Source: Phycisphaera mikurensis NBRC 102666 (GTDB taxonomy: Bacteria > Planctomycetota > Phycisphaerae > Phycisphaerales > SM1A02). Taken from it: 64,000 nt of DNA. Positions within the stretch are counted from its first letter, which is position 1. Every line of letters begins with the position of its first letter. The stretch is taken from NCBI GenBank assembly GCA_945878575.1, contig CAMDUB010000010.1:1-64000 (forward strand), read 5' to 3'. A program made the position numbers and the translations under genes. Below, piece by piece: positions 10,033 to 17,512 of this stretch. A model generated the notes under the pieces. The model saw only the letters and a list, made by a program, of their open reading frames with translations, was not told the origin of the DNA and did no database searches.

Positions 10033-10057
10033 GGCGCACCCCAAACAGCGGTGCGCC
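10033..10057. terminator. Hairpin between converging exporter and peptide genes
   Basis: Perfect 8-base inverted repeat GGCGCACC/GGTGCGCC with a 9-base spacer, 9 bases after the stop of the second ABC transporter and about 30 bases past the stop of the small peptide gene. It has only short T tracts on both sides, so it may be a weak bidirectional terminator. Confidence 0.5.
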
Positions 10058-10088
10058 ACCTTTGCCTTCAGTGTGTCAGTGGCACCTG

Positions 10089-10238
10089 TCAGCGCTTCTT
10101 CGCACCCAAATTGACCGCCTTGGGGTTCACTCGACCGCTACTTGCCTTGGCTAAGCCCGATGGCTTTGCACCTGGCTTGGCTCCACCGCCCTGCACAGAG
10201 GCGAGGTCATTTGCTTGGAGTTTCTTGTTATCCGTCAT
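10089..10238 (-). CDS. Double-glycine leader peptide, putative secreted cationic microcin-like peptide
   Basis: A 49-codon ORF, read directly from the minus strand. The N-terminal 18 residues end in LQANDLASVQGG. Counting back from the GG this places Leu at -12, Asp at -8, Leu at -7 and Val at -4, the standard pattern of leaders cut by C39 peptidases. The 31-residue core after GG has six Lys and two Arg and no Asp, Glu or Cys, giving a net charge near +8, with a GAKPGAKP duplication at its start; lack of Cys argues against a lanthipeptide or disulfide peptide. AAGGGA lies about nine bases upstream of the ATG at 10238. An in-frame ATG at 10256 would add six residues. It converges on the export cassette that contains a matching C39 peptidase. 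Confidence 0.78.
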   Translation of the reverse strand: MTDNKKLQANDLASVQGGGAKPGAKPSGLAKASSGRVNPKAVNLGAKKR

Positions 10239-10359
10239 TTGGTTCTTTCCCTTCATACGAGCCGCGGCGCACTGGGGTACCTGCCCAATGGAACGCCTGT
10301 CACCCGATCATCGGATCGGGCGGGGGCCAACACAATCGCCATTTGTGGAATTTGCCCTT

Positions 10360-10410
10360 AAAAAGAACAACCCCCCGGAGGCGTGTAACTCCAGGGGGCG
10401 TTTGTTTCTC
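10360..10410. terminator. Bidirectional terminator-like hairpin
   Basis: CCCCCGGAG pairs with CTCCAGGGGG (one bulged A) across an 8-base loop. The plus strand continues CGTTTGTTTCTC and the minus strand continues TTGTTCTTTTT, so it could stop transcription in either direction. No recognisable gene ends here on either strand. Confidence 0.55.
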
Positions 10411-10702
10411 CGCGCAACCCTGCCGGGCGCACGAAGGGAGTGGTTTGCAGAGCGCGATGGCGGGCACCTTTCGGCGGTGCATCGTTGCTCCTCTTCTATC
10501 AACGCAAGTTGGAGGCTCCACCCATCACTGAATGTGCCAAAGTGAAGAAATTCTTCCAATTTGGAGCAGTACCAGTGATTCGGTACGCGCCCCATTCGCG
10601 CCTATGAAGGTGTCCGAAGGGTTTGCTGATAACGGACTTCATATTGCCCCTTTTCTCCGATTCTGCTGCAGCCACTCTTACGAGCGGATCGCGCAAGATC
10701 GG

Positions 10703-10744
10703 TCCCGGCCCCGCGCTTCATCGCTTGGGGCCGGGGATTTTTTT
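10703..10744 (+). terminator. Strong intrinsic terminator
   Basis: CCCGGCCCC pairs with GGGGCCGGG around a 14-base loop, followed directly by GATTTTTTTG. It lies about 250 bases upstream of the sigma factor start and does not follow any plausible plus-strand protein gene, which points to a short RNA or an attenuated leader. Confidence 0.7.
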
Positions 10745-10939
10745 GCACAGAAGCCCTTTGTTTGCAAGTTATTGCGCATCCACAAGCGGGAATGATCAGT
10801 CGGTGTCCCTTCACACGGATTCTTTCGCGGATCGGGGCATGCACTTCCTTGACTTGTTCCAGAAGCGGGGCATCATCACCAAGTGCTGGTTGCGCGGCAC
10901 CGATTGACAGGAGAGTAGGAACAGGGATTTAGTGGTTTC

Positions 10940-10960
10940 GTCCGAACGCGTGTATCGGAC
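10940..10960. promoter_or_regulatory. Inverted repeat upstream of the sigma factor gene
   Basis: GTCCGA-N9-TCGGAC, ending about 31 bases before the chosen ATG of the ECF sigma factor gene. It could be an operator or a 5' leader hairpin; the sequence alone does not decide. Confidence 0.3.
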
Positions 10961-10991
10961 GGTATTGCTGTTGTTCTCTGGAGTGCCTGCC

Positions 10992-11600
10992 ATGTCATCT
11001 ATGCCGCTTCCGTCCGCTTCGGATGGACCAAGTCTCTCTGAGTTGTTCGAGACTATCTACGTCAGGCTCAAAGAGCTGTCGACGTTGTTCATGCGCGCTC
11101 AGCCGGCAGGACACACTCTCCAGTCCACTGCGATTGTGCATGAGGCATTCCTCAAACTCGCCGATCGTGAATCAACAGAATTTGAAAGCGAAGAACACTT
11201 CTTTGCTACGGCTGCCACCGTGCTCCGCAGCGTTCTGGTGGACCACGCTCGACAGCGCAAGAGCAAGAAGCGCGGCGCTGGCAAGCGGGGTGCCTCGGTT
11301 GAACTCTTCGACCCCGAGGATGGCTCGGGTAATGCAGTGGGAGTGATTGAGCTGGAAGACGCCATGCAATCATTGGCCCTCGTCGATGCACGTGCTGCTC
11401 GCGTTGCCGAATTGCGAATCTTCGGCGGTATGTCGATGGACCACGTGGCTCGGTTGCTGAGTACCAGTGTGCCCACCGCCGAGCGCGATTGGCGCTTCGC
11501 AAGAGTGTTCCTTGAAAGGCAGTACGGCCGGACTTCCGAGTCGACCAAATTGACATCGGTCATCGCTACTGATGTACAGACGGATCGAGGTGCTTTATGA
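10992..11600 (+). CDS. ECF-type RNA polymerase sigma factor (TIGR02999-like)
   Basis: A 202-residue alternative sigma factor. Region 2 includes QSTAIVHEAFLKLADRES and FATAATVLRSVLVDHARQR, phrases typical of the planctomycete/acidobacterial sigma-70 subfamily TIGR02999. Region 4 is at the C terminus (ELRIFGGMSMDHVARLLST, then PTAERDWRFARVFLER), the helix-turn-helix that reads the -35 element. I chose the ATG at 10992 because CTGGAG stands about nine bases before it; an in-frame GTG at 10932 would add 20 residues. Its TGA overlaps the ATG of the following kinase gene (ATGA). In this lineage such sigma/kinase pairs are common signalling modules; the target promoters are unknown. Confidence 0.9.
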   Translation: MSSMPLPSASDGPSLSELFETIYVRLKELSTLFMRAQPAGHTLQSTAIVHEAFLKLADRESTEFESEEHFFATAATVLRSVLVDHARQRKSKKRGAGKRGASVELFDPEDGSGNAVGVIELEDAMQSLALVDARAARVAELRIFGGMSMDHVARLLSTSVPTAERDWRFARVFLERQYGRTSESTKLTSVIATDVQTDRGAL

Positions 11601-12658
11601 GCCTCGCCCCCTCAAGCCGCTGGAGCACCGTTCGCCGACTCTTTGAGACAGCGATCGACATGCCAACCATCGAACGCGGTGTCTATCTCCAACTGGAGTG
11701 CGCCGATGACTCAGACACTCGCCAAGAAGTGTTGGCACTGCTTGCCGCAGACGAAGTGCCCTTTGCCATGCCGGTGGATCGTGATCCCGACGGTCGCGGC
11801 CACACGGATGCGACAGAGAATTTCCCGGAAGTACTTGGATTCAAGATCGCCAAGCGCATTGGCGCCGGCGGTTCAAGCCGCGTCTTTGAGGCAATCTGCC
11901 TTGAAAATGGCGTTCGCGTGGCTCTGAAGGTCATGAATTCCGGATCCAATGGTCAGTCACTGCTTCGGTTCCGCCAAGAGAGCCGAGTCTTGTCACGCCT
12001 TTCACACCCAGGCATCGTTCGTCTTCATGAAACGGGCCAGACCCAGGACGGACAGATTTACTTGGCGATGGACTTCATTGAAGGCCAGCGCATCGATGAG
12101 TGGTGCACAAGTCACGCACTCTCTGCGCAGGAGCGCGTTGCCGCAGTCTTGCAAGTATTGGACGCGTTAGAACATGCACACGCCGCTGGCGTGATTCACC
12201 GTGACATCAAGCCGCACAACATCTTGGTGAACACTACCGGCCAAGTTCATTTGGTGGACTTTGGGGTTGCGCGCTTGACGCGTGAAGATGGCAACCGTAC
12301 CGGCTTCCACACAGAAACCGGCAACATTGTGGGCACTGTCGCTTACATGAGCCCGGAGCAAGCAGACGGCAAGGCCAGCCGGATTGGGCCTGCCACGGAT
12401 GTCTATCAATCAGCGCTGGTGTTGTTCCTGCTTCTGACTGGTCGTCTGCCCTATGAGGTTGAGGACCGCGGAGCCATGGCACTCTTGAAGGCTGTGCTGT
12501 TTGAACGACGCATGCTGCTTTCTGAAGTGGTCCCAGAGCTGAGCGGTGCGATCGAAGAAGTCATCAATTCCGCACTGAATGCAGATCCTGTGCAACGGCC
12601 GCAGACTGTCCAGCTCTTCGCTGCGCAGCTCCAGGTAGCCCTGGCGCAGATGGACTGA
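11597..12658 (+). CDS. Serine/threonine protein kinase
   Basis: A 353-residue Hanks-type kinase, cytoplasmic since no transmembrane helix follows the kinase domain. The N-terminal 70 residues resemble the linker often found before planctomycete kinases. The kinase domain starts near residue 78: glycine loop IGAGGSSRVFEA, catalytic Lys in VALKVM, catalytic loop HRDIKPHNIL, DFG as VDFGVARL, then GTVAYMSPEQ and a DVYQSALVLFLLL helix. It ends right after the kinase fold, so there is no sensor or repeat domain. Translational coupling to the sigma factor suggests that it controls that factor's activity; this is inference from neighbouring position. Confidence 0.92.
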   Translation: MSLAPSSRWSTVRRLFETAIDMPTIERGVYLQLECADDSDTRQEVLALLAADEVPFAMPVDRDPDGRGHTDATENFPEVLGFKIAKRIGAGGSSRVFEAICLENGVRVALKVMNSGSNGQSLLRFRQESRVLSRLSHPGIVRLHETGQTQDGQIYLAMDFIEGQRIDEWCTSHALSAQERVAAVLQVLDALEHAHAAGVIHRDIKPHNILVNTTGQVHLVDFGVARLTREDGNRTGFHTETGNIVGTVAYMSPEQADGKASRIGPATDVYQSALVLFLLLTGRLPYEVEDRGAMALLKAVLFERRMLLSEVVPELSGAIEEVINSALNADPVQRPQTVQLFAAQLQVALAQMD

Positions 12659-12674
12659 TTGGTGAGATGCATGA

Positions 12675-12742
12675 CCGCGGGGTGAGCGAGTGAATGACTC
12701 TCAATGACTCTCGTGGGGTGAGTCAGTCATCGGCACCCGCGG
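12675..12742. repeat. Complex inverted and direct repeat between converging genes
   Basis: Outer arms CCGCGGGGTG and CACCCGCGG enclose two copies of AATGACTCTC and an inner AGTCAGTCAT arm, so several alternative stems are possible. It lies between the kinase gene and the convergent hypothetical gene and has no T tract. It may be a transcript-end structure for one or both genes. Confidence 0.4.
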
Positions 12743-12807
12743 CGTGAGCCGGTGGAGACCGCACCCAGGTTTCACCCCGAGGTAACGTCATACTTAGTCA
12801 TAGTGAG

Positions 12808-13341
12808 TCACACCGCAGCGCGCATCGGTACGCAGCTTGTTGACTGCCCAACGCGCAAGACCAGCGGACCATTAAAGGTCTCGGCACGAAGCAAGAATCG
12901 GCCAGTGGTGAAGACCATCGGGTGCATGACTGGATCGCGTGCGGTCAGGTCCGGGATCACCAGCTGTCCAAAAGCGTCAAGAATCGACACCTGCGAAGAC
13001 TGGCGACCACATATGGCCCAGGCATCAAGCGCAATGGCGCCGCCTTCCGTGACGATCCACTCCACCTCAAGGGTGGCACGATCGTGGCCGGAAAGCGTGG
13101 CATGCATGAGTCCGGGTGCAAGGTCAAGGCACACGCTTCCAGGGGTGCCGTACGGCCGCAATTCAAAGCGGCGGTCCCCATCATTGATGCGAAGTAGTTC
13201 CCGTCGAACCAGCGATTCACCACCCACCATGATCGAAGCCTCGGCCGCGAGAAACATCATTCTCATGGATTGGGCAGAACCGGGGATTGGAATGGTGTGG
13301 GGATGCACTACATACTTAAACACGAGATTCAGAGACGCCAA
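12808..13341 (-). CDS. Hypothetical protein
   Basis: A 177-codon frame I do not recognise. Its composition looks like a real protein rather than a shadow: alternating hydrophobic strands (for example SVCLDLAPGLMHATLSG and GRFLLRAETFNGPLVLRV) suggest a small beta-rich fold, and the opposing plus-strand frame is rich in Ser and Arg as antisense frames are. The longest form begins at TTG 13341, directly after an in-frame stop; GTG codons shortly downstream and an ATG at the MRMMFLAAEA segment are alternatives, and none has a clear ribosome binding site. No signal peptide or membrane helix is evident. Confidence 0.5.
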   Translation of the reverse strand: MASLNLVFKYVVHPHTIPIPGSAQSMRMMFLAAEASIMVGGESLVRRELLRINDGDRRFELRPYGTPGSVCLDLAPGLMHATLSGHDRATLEVEWIVTEGGAIALDAWAICGRQSSQVSILDAFGQLVIPDLTARDPVMHPMVFTTGRFLLRAETFNGPLVLRVGQSTSCVPMRAAV

Positions 13342-13527
13342 CCATCACGCAGTCGTCCAATTCCGTCATGGTTTGGCACATTGTTCCTTAATAATTGAAC
13401 CCCGACACTCTGGCGCGAGTTTATTTCACCATTCCTGAGATTCCATGATGGGTGCGGGGACTGATTTACGTTTCTGTCTGTAGAGGCGTTCGCCGCCGTT
13501 TATTTGGTGGCAAGCCTTGCCCCGATG

Positions 13528-13566
13528 CCCCAGCACGTCCGAGTGCTCTGGGGCTTTTCTCTTTTT
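13528..13566 (+). terminator. Intrinsic terminator just upstream of serC
   Basis: CCCCAGCAC pairs with GTGCTCTGGGG (one mismatch or bulge) and is followed by CTTTTCTCTTTTT. It ends 51 bases before the serC ATG, and no plus-strand protein gene precedes it for about 870 bases. Either a small RNA ends here or the terminator is part of a serC attenuation leader. Confidence 0.65.
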
Positions 13567-13617
13567 ACCAGTGAATCCCCCCTGTCGGCGCCGGCAGCGC
13601 TCGCCGTACGATCTCAC

Positions 13618-14781
13618 ATGAATCCTATGACCACAGCAGCCACCGCCATGCGTCATCCAGAACCGCCCACTACTCCCGGCCTTGGCCGTGTCTACAACTT
13701 CTCTGCCGGTCCGGCGTGCATGCCAGAGACCGTCTTGGCGCAACTCCGTGACGAGATCACCGACTTTGACGGCAGCGGCATGGGCCTTCTGGAGTTGAGC
13801 CACCGCGGTCCGGCCTACGACCGAATCTTGGCGGATGCATTTGCAAGTGTTCGCGCATGCGCCGGCGTTGGTGCCGACTGGGAAGTGTTGTTCCTCCCGG
13901 GGGGATCGATGCAACACTTCTCATTGATCGCCATGAACTTTGTGCCCACAGCGAAAGCTGGCGCGGAACAACCGTGGGTTGCCTTTGCGGACACGGGGCT
14001 TTGGTCGCACAAGGGTGAAAAGGAAACAGCGTGTGTTCGTCCGACCAAGAAAGTATTCGATGGCGCAACGTGCCGATTCGACCACGTTCCATCCGATGCT
14101 GAAATTGCAGACTGCACCGGTGCTGCGTACTTTGCCTATTGCTCGAACAACACGGTTGAAGGCACGCAGTTTGGGCGTCCGCCGCACGTGGCTGCGCCGC
14201 TGGTGTGTGACGCAACCAGCGACATCTTCTCGCGACCGTTTGACCTCAATGCGCATGCATTGCTCTTTGCAAGTGGCCAGAAGAATCTGGGCGCCAGTGG
14301 CATCACTATGGTGCTTGTAAAGAAGTCATTCTTGGAGCGCGCTGATACTTCGCTGCCACCGATGCTCAGCTATGCAAACTTTGCCAAGACTGAGTCACGC
14401 CCGAACACGCCCCCGACGTTTGGCGTCCGGGTGATTGGTCTCATGGCACAATGGACCCATGAATTTGGTGGACCGGCGGCATTTGGCCCGCGCAATGCGG
14501 CCAAAGCGGCACACATTTACAAGGCGATCGATGGCAGTGGCGGCTTCTACCGTCCTTCCATGCGCGCGGATTGTCGCAGCGACATGTCCATTAGTTTCCA
14601 ACTGCCCAGCGACGCGCATGTGGACCGATTCGTAGCGGAAGCAGAGAGCGAAGGACTGTGCGGGCTGCGCGGACATCGCGAGTGGGGCGGCATCCGTGCC
14701 TGCGTTTACAACGCGTTCCCGGCGAAGGGCTGCGAAGTGTTGGCAGACTTCATGGGCGCGTTTGCTAAACGGAACGGCTGA
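13618..14781 (+). CDS. serC: Phosphoserine aminotransferase
   Basis: A 387-residue class V aminotransferase that makes 3-phosphoserine from 3-phosphohydroxypyruvate and glutamate in serine biosynthesis. The start YNFSAGPACMPETVL, the block GSGMGLLELSHRGP and the pyridoxal-phosphate segment FASGQKNLGASGITMV (Schiff-base Lys in QKN) are characteristic of SerC. The C-terminal GIRACVYNAFP block is also typical of the family. The ATG at 13618 follows an intrinsic terminator; an ATG at 13627 is an alternative start. The stop overlaps the ATG of the following membrane protein gene (TGATG). Confidence 0.95.
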   Translation: MNPMTTAATAMRHPEPPTTPGLGRVYNFSAGPACMPETVLAQLRDEITDFDGSGMGLLELSHRGPAYDRILADAFASVRACAGVGADWEVLFLPGGSMQHFSLIAMNFVPTAKAGAEQPWVAFADTGLWSHKGEKETACVRPTKKVFDGATCRFDHVPSDAEIADCTGAAYFAYCSNNTVEGTQFGRPPHVAAPLVCDATSDIFSRPFDLNAHALLFASGQKNLGASGITMVLVKKSFLERADTSLPPMLSYANFAKTESRPNTPPTFGVRVIGLMAQWTHEFGGPAAFGPRNAAKAAHIYKAIDGSGGFYRPSMRADCRSDMSISFQLPSDAHVDRFVAEAESEGLCGLRGHREWGGIRACVYNAFPAKGCEVLADFMGAFAKRNG

Positions 14782-16343
14782 TGGCAGCAGTAGTGGAAAA
14801 GTTGCCAGTGCGGAATGCGCGCGCCGTTGTTGTTCTATGGGTTGCCGCATTGCTCGTGGGTGCATTCATCATTCTGTGGCCAGTGTGGGCCGGGATCGTT
14901 GCAACCAACGATGACATCAAGTTTCTGCGCGAGCCGTCGTGCGCACTGCCAGTGTGGGATCGGGTGTGCGATGCGTGGGCGCACTCAGCGAGCTTTCGAC
15001 CGCTAGAGATTATTGTGAGCGCTTCCTGTGATGCCACAACACTGGCATGCGGGTGGGTTATGCCGGTGCAGGCGCTCGCGTTGGTGGTGTTGGCGTGGGC
15101 AGTAGTGGGCTTGGCAGATCGCGTGGCGCCTGGAAACCGGGCGGTGGCGCCGATCGCACTGCTTTGGATTGGACTTTCACCGCCCACCACCACCGCCGCA
15201 TGGCAGATGGATGCGGCATCGCAAGCGTGGAGCGCTGCACTCGGTGCATGGGGAATGCTGTTCGCGTGGCGAGCATTTGCTGCGGCACGCATGGGGCGCA
15301 ACGCCTGGTCCGCGCTCATCTGGTTGGGAGTGGTCTTTGCGATTGGCGTGAATGTCAAGGAAACCATGTACGGTTGGAGCGCCGCTATCGGAACCGCCAC
15401 CATCGTGGCCGTCGTGTGGTGCGCCCTGCGCGAACGAAGTTCCATGTGGCGCACATCGCTGATACTGTTGCCAACCGTTGTGCTGCCAGTGGCGCACATG
15501 GCGGCTCGCGTTGCGACGGGTGCGCTTGGCAGTGCGGCAAAGGCTGATCCTGGGGCGCGCTATCAGGCTGAACTCGGATTGAATGTTCTGGTGAATTCAG
15601 CAATGACGATTGCTGGATGCCTTGGTAATGGTCCCTTTCATGTGCTCACCGACACCGATGCGCCGATTGTCTTGCGCGTGTTGCCGCTATTGGCGATTGG
15701 ACTTGTGGCCGGCGTGTTGATGACAGCGATTGGTTTCGCATTGTTTCATCGGCGTGTGCACGGACCGTCAATCTTGCTGACTGCGGTACTCCTTGCCCTG
15801 GTGGCATTCGCTAGCACCGCCGCCACAATTCCGATGGGGAGTGTTTCCGAGTTGTATTGCATGGGCGCCAATGTGGGCACGGCAATTCTGTTTGCCGCTG
15901 CTGTGGTAGCGCTCTGGAATCCGGTTGCGGCTGATGAGCGCATGCTCTGCCGAACGGTGGCCGTCGTCGCCGCGGCGGCACTGGCTGGAATTGGTGCCTT
16001 TGGCCTAGCGGGGCGGGCGTATCAGTCGGAAATCACTTGGAAATGCACGCGGATTGCCAATGAGTCCATTCTCGCATTTCAGAAATCGGTTGCCCCGCGT
16101 ACCGAAGGCAAAGCATGCGCCGGGGTCGTTTTCTTCCCAGCAAGTTGTGTCTTGGACCGGACCTACGGGCAGTACGTACTTCCGCCCGCACAGACCATTC
16201 TGATTGAATGCACCGAACCCTGGTTAGCGCGGCGGGATCCTGCACGAACGCTGTTCTTCTCGTTCAGTCAGCCACCGGGGATTACTGAGCCGACCGACTT
16301 AGTGTTGGACTGCACCGTGATGCCTGCGCGTGGGCATTGGTAA
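14781..16343 (+). CDS. Polytopic membrane protein, possibly GT-C-like
   Basis: A 520-residue protein with roughly ten hydrophobic segments; the first begins near residue 15 (VVVLWVAALLVGAFIILWPV). After it comes a loop with two acidic residues (NDDIKFL) and an FRPLEIIVSA segment, a layout reminiscent of GT-C-fold membrane glycosyltransferases, but I cannot name a family. The last 110 residues are largely soluble, contain several Cys, and probably lie outside the membrane. It is translationally coupled to serC (TGATG overlap), though no functional link is obvious. It could also be a lineage-specific membrane protein of unknown role. Confidence 0.72.
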   Translation: MAAVVEKLPVRNARAVVVLWVAALLVGAFIILWPVWAGIVATNDDIKFLREPSCALPVWDRVCDAWAHSASFRPLEIIVSASCDATTLACGWVMPVQALALVVLAWAVVGLADRVAPGNRAVAPIALLWIGLSPPTTTAAWQMDAASQAWSAALGAWGMLFAWRAFAAARMGRNAWSALIWLGVVFAIGVNVKETMYGWSAAIGTATIVAVVWCALRERSSMWRTSLILLPTVVLPVAHMAARVATGALGSAAKADPGARYQAELGLNVLVNSAMTIAGCLGNGPFHVLTDTDAPIVLRVLPLLAIGLVAGVLMTAIGFALFHRRVHGPSILLTAVLLALVAFASTAATIPMGSVSELYCMGANVGTAILFAAAVVALWNPVAADERMLCRTVAVVAAAALAGIGAFGLAGRAYQSEITWKCTRIANESILAFQKSVAPRTEGKACAGVVFFPASCVLDRTYGQYVLPPAQTILIECTEPWLARRDPARTLFFSFSQPPGITEPTDLVLDCTVMPARGHW

Positions 16344-16368
16344 ACGCAGGATGCAACTTACGCAGCGC

Positions 16369-16944
16369 TCATTCGTCGCTGGTTCCTTGCCCGGTCCAGC
16401 GGCGTACCACTTTGACATCAATTCCAAACAGGTCGAGCGCTCTGCCGACTGATTGATTCACGATGTCATCAATTGACTTGGGTCGGTGATAGAACGCCGG
16501 CACCGGCGGCATGACGATGGCTCCATTGAGGGTCGCGCGTTCCATGATGGCAATATGCCCTGCATGCAATGGCGTCTCGCGGAACATCAGTACCACACGG
16601 CGTCGTTCCTTCAGCTGCACATCCGCGGCTCGCACAATGAGTTCATCATCGAAGCAGTGCGCAATTCCGGCGAGGGTCTTGACTGAGCACGGTGCAACCA
16701 GCATGCCGTCCACTTGAAACGATCCACTTGCGATCGATGCACCAATGTCTTTGAAGCCATGCACCACGGTGGCAAGACTCTTGACCTGCTCGATGGTGAA
16801 GTCAGTTTCCTCAGTGATGGTCCGCCCCGCTGATGGCGAAAGCACCAAGTGTGTCTCCACTCCTACAGCTCGCAGGAGTTCCAGGGCACGGATGCCGTAG
16901 ATCGCGCCCGAGGCGCCGGTGATACCGATGATGATTCGTTGCAT
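16369..16944 (-). CDS. ubiX: UbiX-family flavin prenyltransferase
   Basis: A 191-residue protein of the UbiX/Pad1 family, which makes prenylated FMN, the cofactor of UbiD-type decarboxylases. The N-terminal flavin-binding GITGASGAIYGIRAL, the VAPCSVKTLAGIA block, the REtPL-type motif reading FRETPLHAGHIAIMERA and the C-terminal PPVPAFYHRPKSIDDIV are all present. No ubiD gene is visible nearby. It lies 12 bases downstream of the FMN-binding split-barrel gene and is probably co-transcribed with it. Confidence 0.93.
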   Translation of the reverse strand: MQRIIIGITGASGAIYGIRALELLRAVGVETHLVLSPSAGRTITEETDFTIEQVKSLATVVHGFKDIGASIASGSFQVDGMLVAPCSVKTLAGIAHCFDDELIVRAADVQLKERRRVVLMFRETPLHAGHIAIMERATLNGAIVMPPVPAFYHRPKSIDDIVNQSVGRALDLFGIDVKVVRRWTGQGTSDE

Positions 16945-16956
16945 ACGTCGCGCCGT

Positions 16957-17478
16957 TCAGGTGATATGCCGAAGCCAAGAGATCTGCGCGGCCCACCGCG
17001 CCAGCACCTCGTTGGGTGAGTGCAGACGATAGGAGACTCCCGTAGTTACCTCGGCATATTTTGCCCGATGTTCTCTCGTAGATTCCACAGTGGCTCGAAA
17101 AAACGCCAGTTGCGGCTCATCTGCGTGGTCGCCCGGCGTCATGGCGGTTGCGGCCGAGCATTGTTGCGGGGCTGCGACTGGCGTGGCGAGTAGTTGGATC
17201 TGAAAGGCGCCCCCGTCGAGCACCAACGAAAGGGTGGCGCGTCCATCACGCACCATATTGCGGCATGTACCGGAGTGCGCCCACAGGCAGATGTTCAAAT
17301 GGTGCGCATCGGTGGCCAGCACTTCACCGATCGATAAGTGCGCGCTGTGCGGCCAACCTGCCTCATCAACCGTTGAAAGTTGAAAGGCTTGTCCCGCTCG
17401 CCCGAGCAGATCGGCGCCATCAAGGTAGCGCGCAACCTGCTCGGGGAGCGATGGAATTGATGAAGGACCCGCGATCAT
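16957..17478 (-). CDS. Pyridoxamine 5'-phosphate oxidase-like split-barrel protein
   Basis: A 173-residue protein with the split-barrel pattern of FMN-binding pyridoxamine oxidase-like proteins: FQLSTVDEAGWPHSAHLS, then a Cys-containing HSGTCRNMVRDGRATLSLVLDG-like core, then a third strand block around QIQLLATPVA. The substrate is unknown; family members bind FMN, F420 or heme. It sits immediately upstream of ubiX on the same strand, so a role linked to flavin or prenyl-flavin handling is possible but unproven. The start is the ATG at 17478. Confidence 0.7.
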   Translation of the reverse strand: MIAGPSSIPSLPEQVARYLDGADLLGRAGQAFQLSTVDEAGWPHSAHLSIGEVLATDAHHLNICLWAHSGTCRNMVRDGRATLSLVLDGGAFQIQLLATPVAAPQQCSAATAMTPGDHADEPQLAFFRATVESTREHRAKYAEVTTGVSYRLHSPNEVLARWAAQISWLRHIT

Positions 17479-17512
17479 GTGGTCATGCTTGCGCGAACGT
17501 CATCACTGACGA

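Larger units (their letters stand above)
10239..10991. other. Long intergenic stretch without a convincing protein gene
   Basis: About 750 bases between the small peptide gene and the sigma factor gene. It holds a bidirectional terminator-like hairpin (10360-10410), a strong plus-strand intrinsic terminator (10703-10744) and a short inverted repeat (10940-10960). Short ORFs on both strands overlap these hairpins and have shadow-like composition. The terminators suggest at least one short non-coding transcript, but I recognise no SRP RNA, tmRNA, RNase P RNA or tRNA signature. Confidence 0.5.

Noticed and set aside
10300-10521. Minus-strand ORF of about 73 codons with a GAGGAG upstream of an internal ATG
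   Set aside because: It runs through the bidirectional terminator hairpin at 10371-10398, its composition is shadow-like and I recognise no family; a real small gene cannot be fully excluded.
10400-10545. Possible SRP RNA, tmRNA, RNase P or tRNA gene
   Set aside because: I looked for conserved cores of these RNAs on both strands and found none.
10499-10696. Minus-strand ORF of about 65 codons containing a late GG
   Set aside because: The GG is five residues from the end and lacks the leader pattern, so it is not a double-glycine peptide; no family resemblance.
12752-13438. Plus-strand 228-codon frame opposite the hypothetical gene
   Set aside because: Its Ser/Arg-rich composition is typical of an antisense shadow; the minus-strand frame has normal protein composition.
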